From an uncultured Bacteroides sp. (GTDB lineage Bacteria; Bacteroidota; Bacteroidia; Bacteroidales; Bacteroidaceae), in the NCBI RefSeq assembly GCF_959029255.1, contig NZ_CAUFUE010000023.1, positions 26,592-90,591 of the forward strand: DNA of 64,000 bases, given 5' to 3'. The notes beneath the pieces were generated by a model that saw only the letters and a program-made list of their open reading frames with translations, made no database searches and was not told the origin of the DNA. The position numbers and the translations under genes were made by a program. Below are positions 1 to 7,772 of the stretch, piece by piece; positions within the stretch are counted from its first letter, which is position 1; each line of letters begins with the position of its first letter.

Positions 1-1
1 T

Positions 2-370
2 CTGCAACCGATTCACCGTTTAACTCTCCATACTGCTTTTACTCACAGTTTCGTACTGCCAAATGCGTATTTGGACTGTTCTTTAGGTGGAAGGTATGGC
101 AGAGGAAACGGTACGATGATGAAAGAACAAAAACAGTTTTCCACTCAGAGTACGGAGGATATAAAGTTATGGCAGAATACAGAAGGTTTACGGCAAGATT
201 ATGATTATGAAACGGCTTCCCGTTTGTTGTTACATTTTTCTGTTACATATACTCGTCAAGTTCGCCTTTGTTGGTTTATTCGATTATCGGGTGGATACGA
301 ATATTCTAATAAGTGCGAGGCTGATGAAAATAACAAGAAAATTATTACATCTATCGGTTTGTTATTCTAG
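2..370 (+). CDS. C-terminal fragment of a beta-barrel outer-membrane protein (5' end outside window)
   Basis: The frame is open from base 2 to a TAG at 368-370, giving 122 codons with no convincing start, so this reads as the end of a gene that begins upstream. Alternating polar and hydrophobic stretches near the end and a final residue Phe after KIITSIGLL are what the last strands of an outer-membrane barrel look like. I do not recognise the family. It lies 54 bp upstream of the ferredoxin on the same strand, so they may be co-transcribed. The alternative is that this is non-coding. The assignment rests only on the strand pattern and terminal Phe. Confidence 0.4.
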   Translation: MQPIHRLTLHTAFTHSFVLPNAYLDCSLGGRYGRGNGTMMKEQKQFSTQSTEDIKLWQNTEGLRQDYDYETASRLLLHFSVTYTRQVRLCWFIRLSGGYEYSNKCEADENNKKIITSIGLLF

Positions 371-424
371 TTAGAATGTGTAGATTTGGAGTGTAAATTT
401 ATTATAACTAAAAAATACGTGATT

Positions 425-646
425 ATGGAAAATGACAAGGAAAAATTAGAATCAACATTTGGTCCAAAAATGAGATGGAAAATAGATCAAGACAAGTGCA
501 CAACATGTTGCGAGTGTATTGATGCATGTAAGCGTTCATTGCTTTATCTTGACCGAGGTGTAATTACGATAAAATATGAATTTAATTGTAATCAATGTGG
601 TGATTGCGCTGCGGTTTGTGGAGCTCATGCTATTGCTTTAACCTAA
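425..646 (+). CDS. Small 2x[4Fe-4S] ferredoxin
   Basis: A 73-residue protein with two complete CxxCxxCxxxC motifs, Cys 25/28/31/35 and Cys 55/58/61/65, which bind two [4Fe-4S] clusters in the bacterial ferredoxin fold. It would carry electrons in the cytoplasm. There is an extra Cys29 inside the first motif, and the Pro that usually follows the fourth Cys is Lys in one motif and Gly in the other. I chose the ATG at 425; the frame also runs back to a TTG at 386. It sits 7 bp before the TPR/AraC regulator. The redox partner is not visible here and may lie upstream of the window. Confidence 0.85.
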   Translation: MENDKEKLESTFGPKMRWKIDQDKCTTCCECIDACKRSLLYLDRGVITIKYEFNCNQCGDCAAVCGAHAIALT

Positions 647-653
647 TTAGAAT

Positions 654-2537
654 ATGAGAACTTTCTTTCTGTTTCTGCCAATATTATTTCTTCTTGGTTG
701 TTCAACTCAGGGACAGAAGAAAGTTACTCAATTAAATCTTGCTTTAGATTCATTGTCTATTCTTTCTATAGAATTCGATTCTTTATTAAAGAAAGAAGTT
801 CAAGTTTTACCAACTAAATATAAACTAGAGGTTTTGCTTCATATTTCTAATAGAAGTGAAGTTGAAGTTCGAAAAGTAAAGAAGCAAGTAGAACTTTTGA
901 ATGATGCATTATCGTTCTTTTCGGAATTTGAAAAAGAAAAAATTATTTATCAGTTAGTAGGGCTTTATCAAACTTTAGATAGATTACGAATACCTAATGC
1001 TGCATATGAAGGACTTAAATGGTGTACTATTTTAGAAAAAAATAATTCATTATCCCAAGAAGAAATTTGGAAACTTGAAAATTCTAAAATTTCATTTCTG
1101 AATGAACTTGGAAAATATAAAGAGAGTCTCTCTATTTTGTATAAATTATTAAATGAACACCGTTATTTAAAAGATGTAAGAGGAATAATAGAAGACTATT
1201 GTGCAATAGCTAATGTATTTGTGCGATTAGATGATTTAGAAAAAGCACTTGAAGTATATAATATTGCTTATCGCATTGCTCTTAAAAATAACTTATCTGA
1301 ACAACAAACTTTTTGCAGGAAACCTGTTTTATGTATTTTATTTGATTTAAAGCGTTATGAGGAAGCCATAGAGTTTTGTAAAATAATAAATGTGGATACT
1401 ATGGCATCTTCTATGGCTTCTGTTTATTCGATACTTTCAACTTGTTATCTTCAACTTCAGAAACCGGATAGTGCACGATTTTATTTGCTTGAAATGAATA
1501 AAAAATCACAAAGAGGGAATGGTATAGTGTTTTATTGTCAAATGGCAGAAACTTTTATAGCGGAAAATGAAGAGGATTCTGCTAAATTATATTTGGATAG
1601 AGCGAAAATCAAGTTTGAAATAATAAAGAGACAAAATAGTATTTTTACTCTTCCTATGTATTTTATGCCCTCTTACTCTTCTTATGGTTCTTTATTAGTA
1701 AGAAATGGAAAGCTAAAACAAGCAGGCGAAGTCTTTAATTATATTGAACCATTAATGAAAGACAGTATAACCAATAATGCTTGGCTGGAAAAGCAAATTG
1801 AGGCTCTTTATCGTTATAGTATTTATTGTCGTTTGACGAATCAATATAAGAAAGCTACTGAATTGTTGGTATATAGGGATTCTATTTTGAAGTTATATAA
1901 TAGTGAAGAACAAAGTCGTGATAATAGAAAATGGGTTTATCGTTATGAGATACAAGAGTTAACAAATAAAATTGAAAATCAAAAAGCAGCTTTAGATGAT
2001 ACAACACGTATATCGGCTTTATCATGGACTTTTGTAATAATACTTATTATAATTATATTCTTTTTTGTTTGTATATGCTGTAAAAAGACTAAGCAGGTTG
2101 TAAAGCTTATTGCTGAATTGGAAACTTATCGACACCCTTTTCTACAAAGTCCTAAGCACGTTGAAATTATAGAACTTGATCCACAGCAGAAACTTTATGA
2201 CTTTGCTGTTAAAAAAATTGTAAAGAAAAAACTCTTTTTGGATAAAGAACTTACATTGGATAAATTAGCAAAAGAATTGAAGAGTAATCGTTCTGTTTTA
2301 TCAGCATGTATCAATGCGCAAGCCAAATGTAATTTTAATCAATGGATTAATAGCTTTAGGATTGACTATGCTAAAGAGCGTATTGTAACTTCCGATAGTT
2401 TTGAGAAATTGTCGGAAGAGTCTGGTTTTAGTTCATATAATACCTTCTGTAATTGTTTCAAAAAACATACAGGTAAAACGCCTAGTGGATATGTGAAGAT
2501 ACATAAATATGACTCTCCACCAGGCGCAGAAGCATGA
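654..2537 (+). CDS. Transmembrane TPR sensor with C-terminal AraC-type DNA-binding domain
   Basis: 627 residues. The N-terminus ends in a lipobox-like LLGC (Cys16) or is an uncleaved anchor. Residues about 90-440 are helical repeats of TPR character. One membrane helix lies at about 457-476, followed by a basic stop (KKTK). An AraC/HTH_18 domain occupies about 533-615. The layout puts a periplasmic TPR sensor directly above a cytoplasmic DNA-binding domain with no kinase or receiver, so it should act as a one-component transmembrane regulator. It follows the ferredoxin by 7 bp and faces the convergent LytTR gene 15 bp away. The ligand and targets are unknown. AT content is visibly higher than in the genes to the right. 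Confidence 0.8.
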   Translation: MRTFFLFLPILFLLGCSTQGQKKVTQLNLALDSLSILSIEFDSLLKKEVQVLPTKYKLEVLLHISNRSEVEVRKVKKQVELLNDALSFFSEFEKEKIIYQLVGLYQTLDRLRIPNAAYEGLKWCTILEKNNSLSQEEIWKLENSKISFLNELGKYKESLSILYKLLNEHRYLKDVRGIIEDYCAIANVFVRLDDLEKALEVYNIAYRIALKNNLSEQQTFCRKPVLCILFDLKRYEEAIEFCKIINVDTMASSMASVYSILSTCYLQLQKPDSARFYLLEMNKKSQRGNGIVFYCQMAETFIAENEEDSAKLYLDRAKIKFEIIKRQNSIFTLPMYFMPSYSSYGSLLVRNGKLKQAGEVFNYIEPLMKDSITNNAWLEKQIEALYRYSIYCRLTNQYKKATELLVYRDSILKLYNSEEQSRDNRKWVYRYEIQELTNKIENQKAALDDTTRISALSWTFVIILIIIIFFFVCICCKKTKQVVKLIAELETYRHPFLQSPKHVEIIELDPQQKLYDFAVKKIVKKKLFLDKELTLDKLAKELKSNRSVLSACINAQAKCNFNQWINSFRIDYAKERIVTSDSFEKLSEESGFSSYNTFCNCFKKHTGKTPSGYVKIHKYDSPPGAEA

Positions 2538-2552
2538 GCTGTTTAGATATTA

Positions 2553-2918
2553 CTATTGTTTAGATGGTAAGCCTGCTATATTGAGGCGAGAATAAACCTC
2601 TTTTTTGTATTCACGACCTATTGGTACTACAACTTCACCTACATATAATGTATTTCCCACTATACGTTCAATATGTTGTATATTAACTATGTAAGAACGA
2701 TGTGCACGAATAAAGATATCCATGGGTAGAAAATCTGTCAATTCAGTGAGGGTCATTGGTAAAGGTAACTTTATTGTTTTGTCGGGAGATAGATATATAT
2801 TGCAACATCTTCCCGATACGACAATGTAATAAATTTCACTATACAGATATTTATAGAAAAATTCACCGTTCTTTAAATAGATACAATCTGTTGTAAGAGT
2901 TTTATCAGTTTCGTCCAT
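2553..2918 (-). CDS. Stand-alone LytTR DNA-binding protein
   Basis: 121 residues, of which about 10-115 form a LytTR domain; the core motif FIRAHRSYIVN is clear. There is no receiver domain, so it is not a normal LytR/AlgR response regulator. Such single-domain proteins bind direct repeats, either constitutively or through a partner. It converges on the TPR/AraC gene with a 15 bp gap, so the two regulators may belong to one system. I see no obvious promoter in the AT-rich stretch 2919-3095. Confidence 0.8.
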   Translation of the reverse strand: MDETDKTLTTDCIYLKNGEFFYKYLYSEIYYIVVSGRCCNIYLSPDKTIKLPLPMTLTELTDFLPMDIFIRAHRSYIVNIQHIERIVGNTLYVGEVVVPIGREYKKEVYSRLNIAGLPSKQ

Positions 2919-3095
2919 GATTATAAAATATTATTATTAGCCACTTATTAAGAATTACTTTCTGTCGGTAAAGATACGGCTGGAGAGCTGAAACAATTTT
3001 CCAGAATTATAGGAATTTAATGAAGGCTCTTCTAAGTGGTTGTGAAATAATAGTTTATAATGGAGTTTTATGTTTTCGACTTTATGATTTTGAAT

Positions 3096-4739
3096 TTATA
3101 AAGATAATTTTGAAGCTTTGAATGAAGGTTTTACCTTTTGTATTTCCGATTCAAAGCCAAACCAATAACCATTTTCTGCTCTTTCATCGATAGGGAGGAA
3201 GCAAAGACGAAGGCTATCGTTATACTCTCCGTAAATCACATCCCAATTTTTAGGTGGAACCTGATGTTTGGTCTTAACTTTTTCTGCCGGAAGTTTCTTC
3301 AATGACATACCGGCTTCTATCCAGGCGATAGTTGCTGCCGTTTGATAATTAGGATAATTCTGTTTACAATACTCATAAAGAATAAGACCACGCTTTTCGA
3401 GGCTCATAGGTTGATCTATGAGGTCTATATGTATCAAATGTTCGAGGAATTTATATAAGAAAGCTTTATCATGTAATATCAGTTCACGGGTTAAAAACTG
3501 CCACGCAGGTACATTGTAGAATCCATCTAATAAGCGCGAAAGTTGCCGGGCTGTTTGTAGTTCACTGACACTGATTTCATTGGTTTGTAAAACTTCGTAT
3601 GGGGGCAGGGGAGAATAGCGTATGCCAAGTTCCTCAGCGCGTCTACGCATTTCAGTACCGGGAAGTAGCTTTAATGATTCCAATTGTATCTCGCCTGCAT
3701 TGTATCCGGCGAGGGTACGCACGTCTTCGAATATTTCGTTGAGGTGATATAGAGGAAGTCCGGCTATGAGGTCGGCATGCGTATCCATATTGGGTAATGA
3801 ACAAAGATATTTCAATCCTTCTAATGCATCGGCCAGTTTACCCATACGACGGCTTTGTTGAAGCACCGGTTCACGAAGGCTTTGAATGCCGGCTTCAAGA
3901 TGGAGGAGCCCTTTGGGAAGCTGTTTCAATTCCTCTTTTAATTCGTCCGAAAGCAGTGCCGGGTGTATCTCCAAATGGAAGCGAATATCAGGAAAGTCCA
4001 AAAATAATTGGAGTAATTCTTTTGCCCGATGAGAGTTGTAGTTAAATGTACGGTCAAGTACCCGTACGTTTTTAATGCCATGCCGATGTATGATTTGAAG
4101 CCGTTTGCGAATACTTTCAATAGACAAGGTACGTACAGGCTTTTCTCCTCCGCTGACACAGAATGCACAAGTATTGAAACAGCCTCGCGTAGTTTCAAGT
4201 TGTACGAAAGGCTTACTCCAGTTGAAGAAGCGGCTTTCTTCGGGTGGTATGAGAGCTGAAAAGTTCAATACACGAGCTATACCATTGTCTTTATACTGTT
4301 TTCTCGAATCGAGATAACAAAGCCCGGGAATGTCATTCCATAGTTCCGGATTATTCCAATTTCTCAGCCATTTTGGAAAGGCTTCTTCTCCTTCTCCTCT
4401 GAATACGCAATTGACAAATGGATTCTTACGCAAAAATTCCTCATTATCTCCCAGAAATTCGGGTCCTCCTAAAATGAGACAAGCTTTAGGCAACAACGCT
4501 TTCAGCCTTGCCGTGATGTGCAGTAATTGTTCATGATTGAAGAGCCAAGTCGTTGCTGCAAGTATGTCAGGTTGGTGTTGATAGACTTCATCGACAACCA
4601 TGCCTGCATTTTCATTAATGGTTGCTGATACTATTTCCCACTCAATAGAGTTATCAGTTGCTAATTGCGCGTGCAGTGCAGGGAGTGCAAGTGAAGAGTG
4701 TGCGTACGAGCTATTCAGGTCTATCCAAAGAATTTTCAT
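3096..4739 (-). CDS. B12-binding-domain radical SAM protein (DUF4080 type)
   Basis: 547 residues. An N-terminal cobalamin-binding-like Rossmann half (1-125, with GGPEF and GEGE) is followed by a radical SAM core whose cluster cysteines are Cys187, Cys191 and Cys194 (CFNTCAFC). The C-terminal third (from about 370) matches the DUF4080 extension usual in this group. It should cleave S-adenosylmethionine reductively; the substrate is unknown, and homologues in Bacteroides are housekeeping orphans. The ATG at 4739 lies just beyond the tRNA-His terminator on the same strand, and I see no separate promoter there, so it may depend on read-through. Confidence 0.85.
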   Translation of the reverse strand: MKILWIDLNSSYAHSSLALPALHAQLATDNSIEWEIVSATINENAGMVVDEVYQHQPDILAATTWLFNHEQLLHITARLKALLPKACLILGGPEFLGDNEEFLRKNPFVNCVFRGEGEEAFPKWLRNWNNPELWNDIPGLCYLDSRKQYKDNGIARVLNFSALIPPEESRFFNWSKPFVQLETTRGCFNTCAFCVSGGEKPVRTLSIESIRKRLQIIHRHGIKNVRVLDRTFNYNSHRAKELLQLFLDFPDIRFHLEIHPALLSDELKEELKQLPKGLLHLEAGIQSLREPVLQQSRRMGKLADALEGLKYLCSLPNMDTHADLIAGLPLYHLNEIFEDVRTLAGYNAGEIQLESLKLLPGTEMRRRAEELGIRYSPLPPYEVLQTNEISVSELQTARQLSRLLDGFYNVPAWQFLTRELILHDKAFLYKFLEHLIHIDLIDQPMSLEKRGLILYEYCKQNYPNYQTAATIAWIEAGMSLKKLPAEKVKTKHQVPPKNWDVIYGEYNDSLRLCFLPIDERAENGYWFGFESEIQKVKPSFKASKLSL

Positions 4740-4768
4740 GCTTGATTGAGTTTCATCTTTATTAGAAA

Positions 4769-4809
4769 AAAGAAATCCTTAATAATCACAGATTATTAAG
4801 GATTTCTTT
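4769..4809 (-). terminator. Intrinsic terminator of tRNA-His
   Basis: Perfect 19-bp inverted repeat (4769-4787 and 4791-4809) around a 3-nt loop. On the minus strand the hairpin directly follows the tRNA-His 3' end and ends in a T-rich run. Confidence 0.85.
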
Positions 4810-4810
4810 G

Positions 4811-4885
4811 GGTGGCAGATGGGACTCGAACCCACGACATTCAGAACCACAATCTGACGCTCTAACCAACTGAACTACAGCCACC
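4811..4885 (-). tRNA. tRNA-His (anticodon GTG)
   Basis: Reads on the minus strand as a full cloverleaf: acceptor GGTGGCTG including the G-1 position, D-arm TTCAGTTGGTTAGA, anticodon stem TCAGA/TCTGA with loop TTGTGGT (anticodon GTG), and T-arm GTGGG-TTCGAGT-CCCAT. C73 pairs with G-1, as in histidine tRNAs. CCA is not encoded. Acceptor position 6:67 is a T-T mismatch. Confidence 0.95.
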
Positions 4886-4913
4886 ATGTTAGCGCATTTC
4901 TTAAATGCGGTGC

Positions 4914-4921
4914 AAAGATAG
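4914..4921 (-). promoter_or_regulatory. Bacteroides -7 box for tRNA-His
   Basis: On the minus strand this reads TATCTTTG, matching TAnnTTTG. A TTGC lies roughly 20 bp further upstream in the -33 position. It stands about 28 bp before the tRNA 5' end. Confidence 0.75.
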
Positions 4922-5351
4922 AGATTATCTTTAATATTGCAAAGAATATGGCAAATATTTTAGTTGTTTTTTTGCTAATTGTTGTTTCCTGAAATCTTTA
5001 TATCATGTTGCTGTAAGAGCTTTCGTGAGTTCTTTATAAAGATATTCAAGCGGTTACGGGCAGCAGATGGTAAACTATCCGAAGAAAAAGAAGTTGGATA
5101 AAGAATATGATTTTTTTCTCCTGTAAAATTGGGGTGGGCAGTTCATACTAAATTGTATTCGCAATGTTTGTTAATCCACCATCTGTATTTGCTTCGCTCA
5201 TGTTAGAAATAAAGTTATCTAACGAATAAAGTCAATCTGCAAGCTTTCGTTGTTCCTGATTGGGGAGTGAATGAGAGCAGTCATATTTGCCATCAGAAGT
5301 AAGCGCATCATCTATTTGGGCTTGATGCTGCATCAAAGTCACCAACAAATA
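4922..5351. other. Gene-free stretch with possible decayed coding remnants
   Basis: No intact gene is visible. On the minus strand there is a 55-codon open run without a start (4978-5142), ending in a stop next to the tRNA promoter, and a 33-codon frame starting with ATG (5232-5333) that breaks at a TGA. Both have amino-acid compositions that could be coding, but I recognise neither. They may be pieces of a lost gene or insertion element. Confidence 0.3.
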
Positions 5352-5390
5352 ATAGCGTAATCCTTTTCTGTGCGAAAAGACTTACGCTAT
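5352..5390 (-). terminator. Probable terminator downstream of folD
   Basis: Inverted repeat with arms ATAGCGTAA (5352-5360) and TTACGCTAT (5382-5390), continuing inward as CTTTTC/GAAAAG after a 2-bp mismatch. It lies about 54 bp past the folD stop. The T-run after it is weak. Confidence 0.6.
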
Positions 5391-5443
5391 ATAATAAATA
5401 TATAATAAAGTAATAAAAGCGACAAGCGCTTTCATTATTCCTA

Positions 5444-6325
5444 TTATTGATAAATTGCTTTCTTACCTGCCAATAAGGTATTTTTCATTAATGAAACGAT
5501 GGTCATTGGTCCTACACCACCCGGTACAGGAGTAATGAATGAACATTTGGGGGCAACTTCATCGAACTTGACATCACCTGTCAGTTTGAAACCGGACTTT
5601 TTAGTAGCATCCGGTACGTGTGTAGTACCAACATCGATAACGACGGCACCTTCTTTTACCATTTCTGCCTTTACGAAGTTGGGCTGCCCCAAGGCGGCAA
5701 TAATGATATCTGCTTCTTGGCACTCTTTTACCAAATCTTTACTACGGCTGTGACAAACAGTTACGGTAGCATCGCCCGGATAAGCTTTTTGCATCATCAG
5801 CGCTGCCATAGGTTTACCCACAATGTTACTGCGTCCCAGTACTACGCATTTTTTGCCGGAGGTTTCTATTTTGTATCTTTTCAGGAGCTCGAGGATGCCG
5901 TTTGGAGTAGCGGATACATAACAAGGCAATCCGATAGACATACGACCTACATTGATAGGGTGGAAGCCATCAACATCCTTGCGGTAATCAATAGTTTCAA
6001 TTACTTTCTGTTCCGAAATATGTTTCGGTAGCGGCAACTGCACAATGAAACCGTCAACGTCAGCATCTTCATTAAGTTCGCGTACTTTAGACAAAAGTTC
6101 CTCTTCTGTCACATCTGATTCGTAACGAATAAGTGAAGACTTAAATCCACATACTTCGCAAGCCTTTACCTTGGCTGCGACATAAGTTTCACTGCCACCA
6201 TCGTGTCCTACAAGGATTGCAGCCAAATGAGGGCGCTTTCCACCTTTAGCTACGATATCGGCAACTTCAGCAGCAATTTCCTGCTTTACCTGTTCTGAAA
6301 TAGCTTTTCCGTCAATCAGTGTCAT
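5444..6325 (-). CDS. folD: Bifunctional methylenetetrahydrofolate dehydrogenase / cyclohydrolase
   Basis: 293 residues, normal length for FolD. It interconverts 5,10-methylene-THF, 5,10-methenyl-THF and 10-formyl-THF with NADP, in the cytoplasm. Conserved stretches are present: YVAAKVKACE with the catalytic Lys, VQLPLPKHI, the nucleotide-binding GRSNIVGKP, and the C-terminal PGGVGPMTI signature. It begins 19 bp after ffh on the same strand, so ffh-folD is probably one transcript. Confidence 0.97.
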   Translation of the reverse strand: MTLIDGKAISEQVKQEIAAEVADIVAKGGKRPHLAAILVGHDGGSETYVAAKVKACEVCGFKSSLIRYESDVTEEELLSKVRELNEDADVDGFIVQLPLPKHISEQKVIETIDYRKDVDGFHPINVGRMSIGLPCYVSATPNGILELLKRYKIETSGKKCVVLGRSNIVGKPMAALMMQKAYPGDATVTVCHSRSKDLVKECQEADIIIAALGQPNFVKAEMVKEGAVVIDVGTTHVPDATKKSGFKLTGDVKFDEVAPKCSFITPVPGGVGPMTIVSLMKNTLLAGKKAIYQ

Positions 6326-6344
6326 ATCACATTTTTTATTCTAT

Positions 6345-7667
6345 TTATCTTTTCATCTTCGGCATCATCTTGCCCATCTTGCTACCTGTAACCATCTTCA
6401 TCATCTTGCGGGTCTGGTCAAACTGCTTCAGTAAGCGGTTGACTTCCTGAATATTCGTACCACTACCTTTTGCAATGCGTTGGCGACGTGAACCGTTCAG
6501 GATTGCGGGGTTACTGCGTTCCTCCGGAGTCATGGAATAAATGATGGCTTCAATGCTCTTGAAAGCATTATCATCTATATCAATATCTTTGATTGCTTTC
6601 CCTACACCCGGTATCATCGAAGCAAGTTCTTTCAGGTTACCCATTTTCTTGATTTGGGCAATTTGGCTCAGGAAGTCATTGAAATCAAACTGGTTCTTGG
6701 CAATTTTCTTTTGTAGACGTTTGGCTTCTTCTTCATCATATTGTTCTTGGGCGCGTTCTACCAAAGAGACAATATCACCCATACCTAAAATACGGTCGGC
6801 CATACGTGAGGGGTGGAATTGGTCGATTGCATCCAATTTCTCACCTGTACCCACAAACTTAATGGGTTTATTAACCACCGAACGGATAGAAAGAGCGGCA
6901 CCACCACGGGTATCACCATCCAGCTTTGTCAGTACGACACCGTTGAAATCCAGTCGTTCATTAAATTCCTTTGCCGTATTTACGGCATCCTGACCGGTCA
7001 TTGAGTCTACGACAAACAGAATTTCATTCGGATTGATAGCTTTCTTGATGGCTGCAATTTCGTTCATCATCTCCTCATCTACAGCCAAACGACCGGCGGT
7101 ATCGACGATTACGAGGTCATAGCCTTTGGCTTTGGCCTCTTGGATGGCATTTTGTGCAATAGCTACCGGATCTTTGCTGTCAGGTTCCGAGTACATAGGT
7201 ACTTCAATCTGTTCAGCCAATACACGCAACTGTTCGATTGCAGCAGGACGGTATACGTCGCAAGCTACCAGTAAAGGTTTCCGGTTCTTTTTGCTTTTCA
7301 GCATGCGGGCTAACTTCCCGGAGAAAGTTGTCTTACCTGAACCTTGCAAGCCGGACATCAAGATAACCGCAGGCTTAGTGTCAATGTTGATTTCGGCGGT
7401 TTCACCACCCATAAGCTGGGTCAGTTCATCATGCACAATCTTTACCATCAACTGACTGGGCTTAACGGCAGTAAGCACATTTTGTCCCAAAGCCTTTTCC
7501 TTCACCGTATCTGTAAAATTCTTGGCTACTTTATAGTTTACGTCGGCATCCAGAAGAGCTTTACGCACATCTTTCAGCGTTTCTGCTACATTGATTTCGG
7601 TGATTTTGCCTTCACCTTTCAGAATTTTAAACGACCTCTCAAGTCTCTCGCTTAAATTATCGAACAT
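6345..7667 (-). CDS. ffh: Signal recognition particle GTPase (SRP54)
   Basis: 440 residues, full length. An N-domain helical bundle (1-90) precedes the G-domain, with P-loop GLQGSGKTT, DTAGRL, and TKLDGDTRGG. A methionine-rich M-domain follows and ends in a run of Met, Lys and Pro. It binds 4.5S RNA and signal sequences and delivers ribosomes to FtsY. First gene of the ffh-folD pair. A minus-strand TACTTTTG box (7715-7722) lies about 50 bp upstream as a candidate promoter. The spacer 7676-7705 is a short-word repeat of AATTAC units. Confidence 0.97.
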   Translation of the reverse strand: MFDNLSERLERSFKILKGEGKITEINVAETLKDVRKALLDADVNYKVAKNFTDTVKEKALGQNVLTAVKPSQLMVKIVHDELTQLMGGETAEINIDTKPAVILMSGLQGSGKTTFSGKLARMLKSKKNRKPLLVACDVYRPAAIEQLRVLAEQIEVPMYSEPDSKDPVAIAQNAIQEAKAKGYDLVIVDTAGRLAVDEEMMNEIAAIKKAINPNEILFVVDSMTGQDAVNTAKEFNERLDFNGVVLTKLDGDTRGGAALSIRSVVNKPIKFVGTGEKLDAIDQFHPSRMADRILGMGDIVSLVERAQEQYDEEEAKRLQKKIAKNQFDFNDFLSQIAQIKKMGNLKELASMIPGVGKAIKDIDIDDNAFKSIEAIIYSMTPEERSNPAILNGSRRQRIAKGSGTNIQEVNRLLKQFDQTRKMMKMVTGSKMGKMMPKMKR

Positions 7668-7714
7668 AGTATCTAATTACAATTACTAAATTACAAATTA
7701 CTCTTATTGAGCCG

Positions 7715-7722
7715 CAAAAGTA
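7715..7722 (-). promoter_or_regulatory. Candidate -7 box for ffh
   Basis: Reads TACTTTTG on the minus strand (TAnnTTTG). No good -33 TTTG is seen at the expected spacing, so confidence is moderate. Confidence 0.5.
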
Positions 7723-7772
7723 CAAAAAATCCCTGTATTAGCCTTCTTTTGGAGCAGAATATTATTGCGGAT

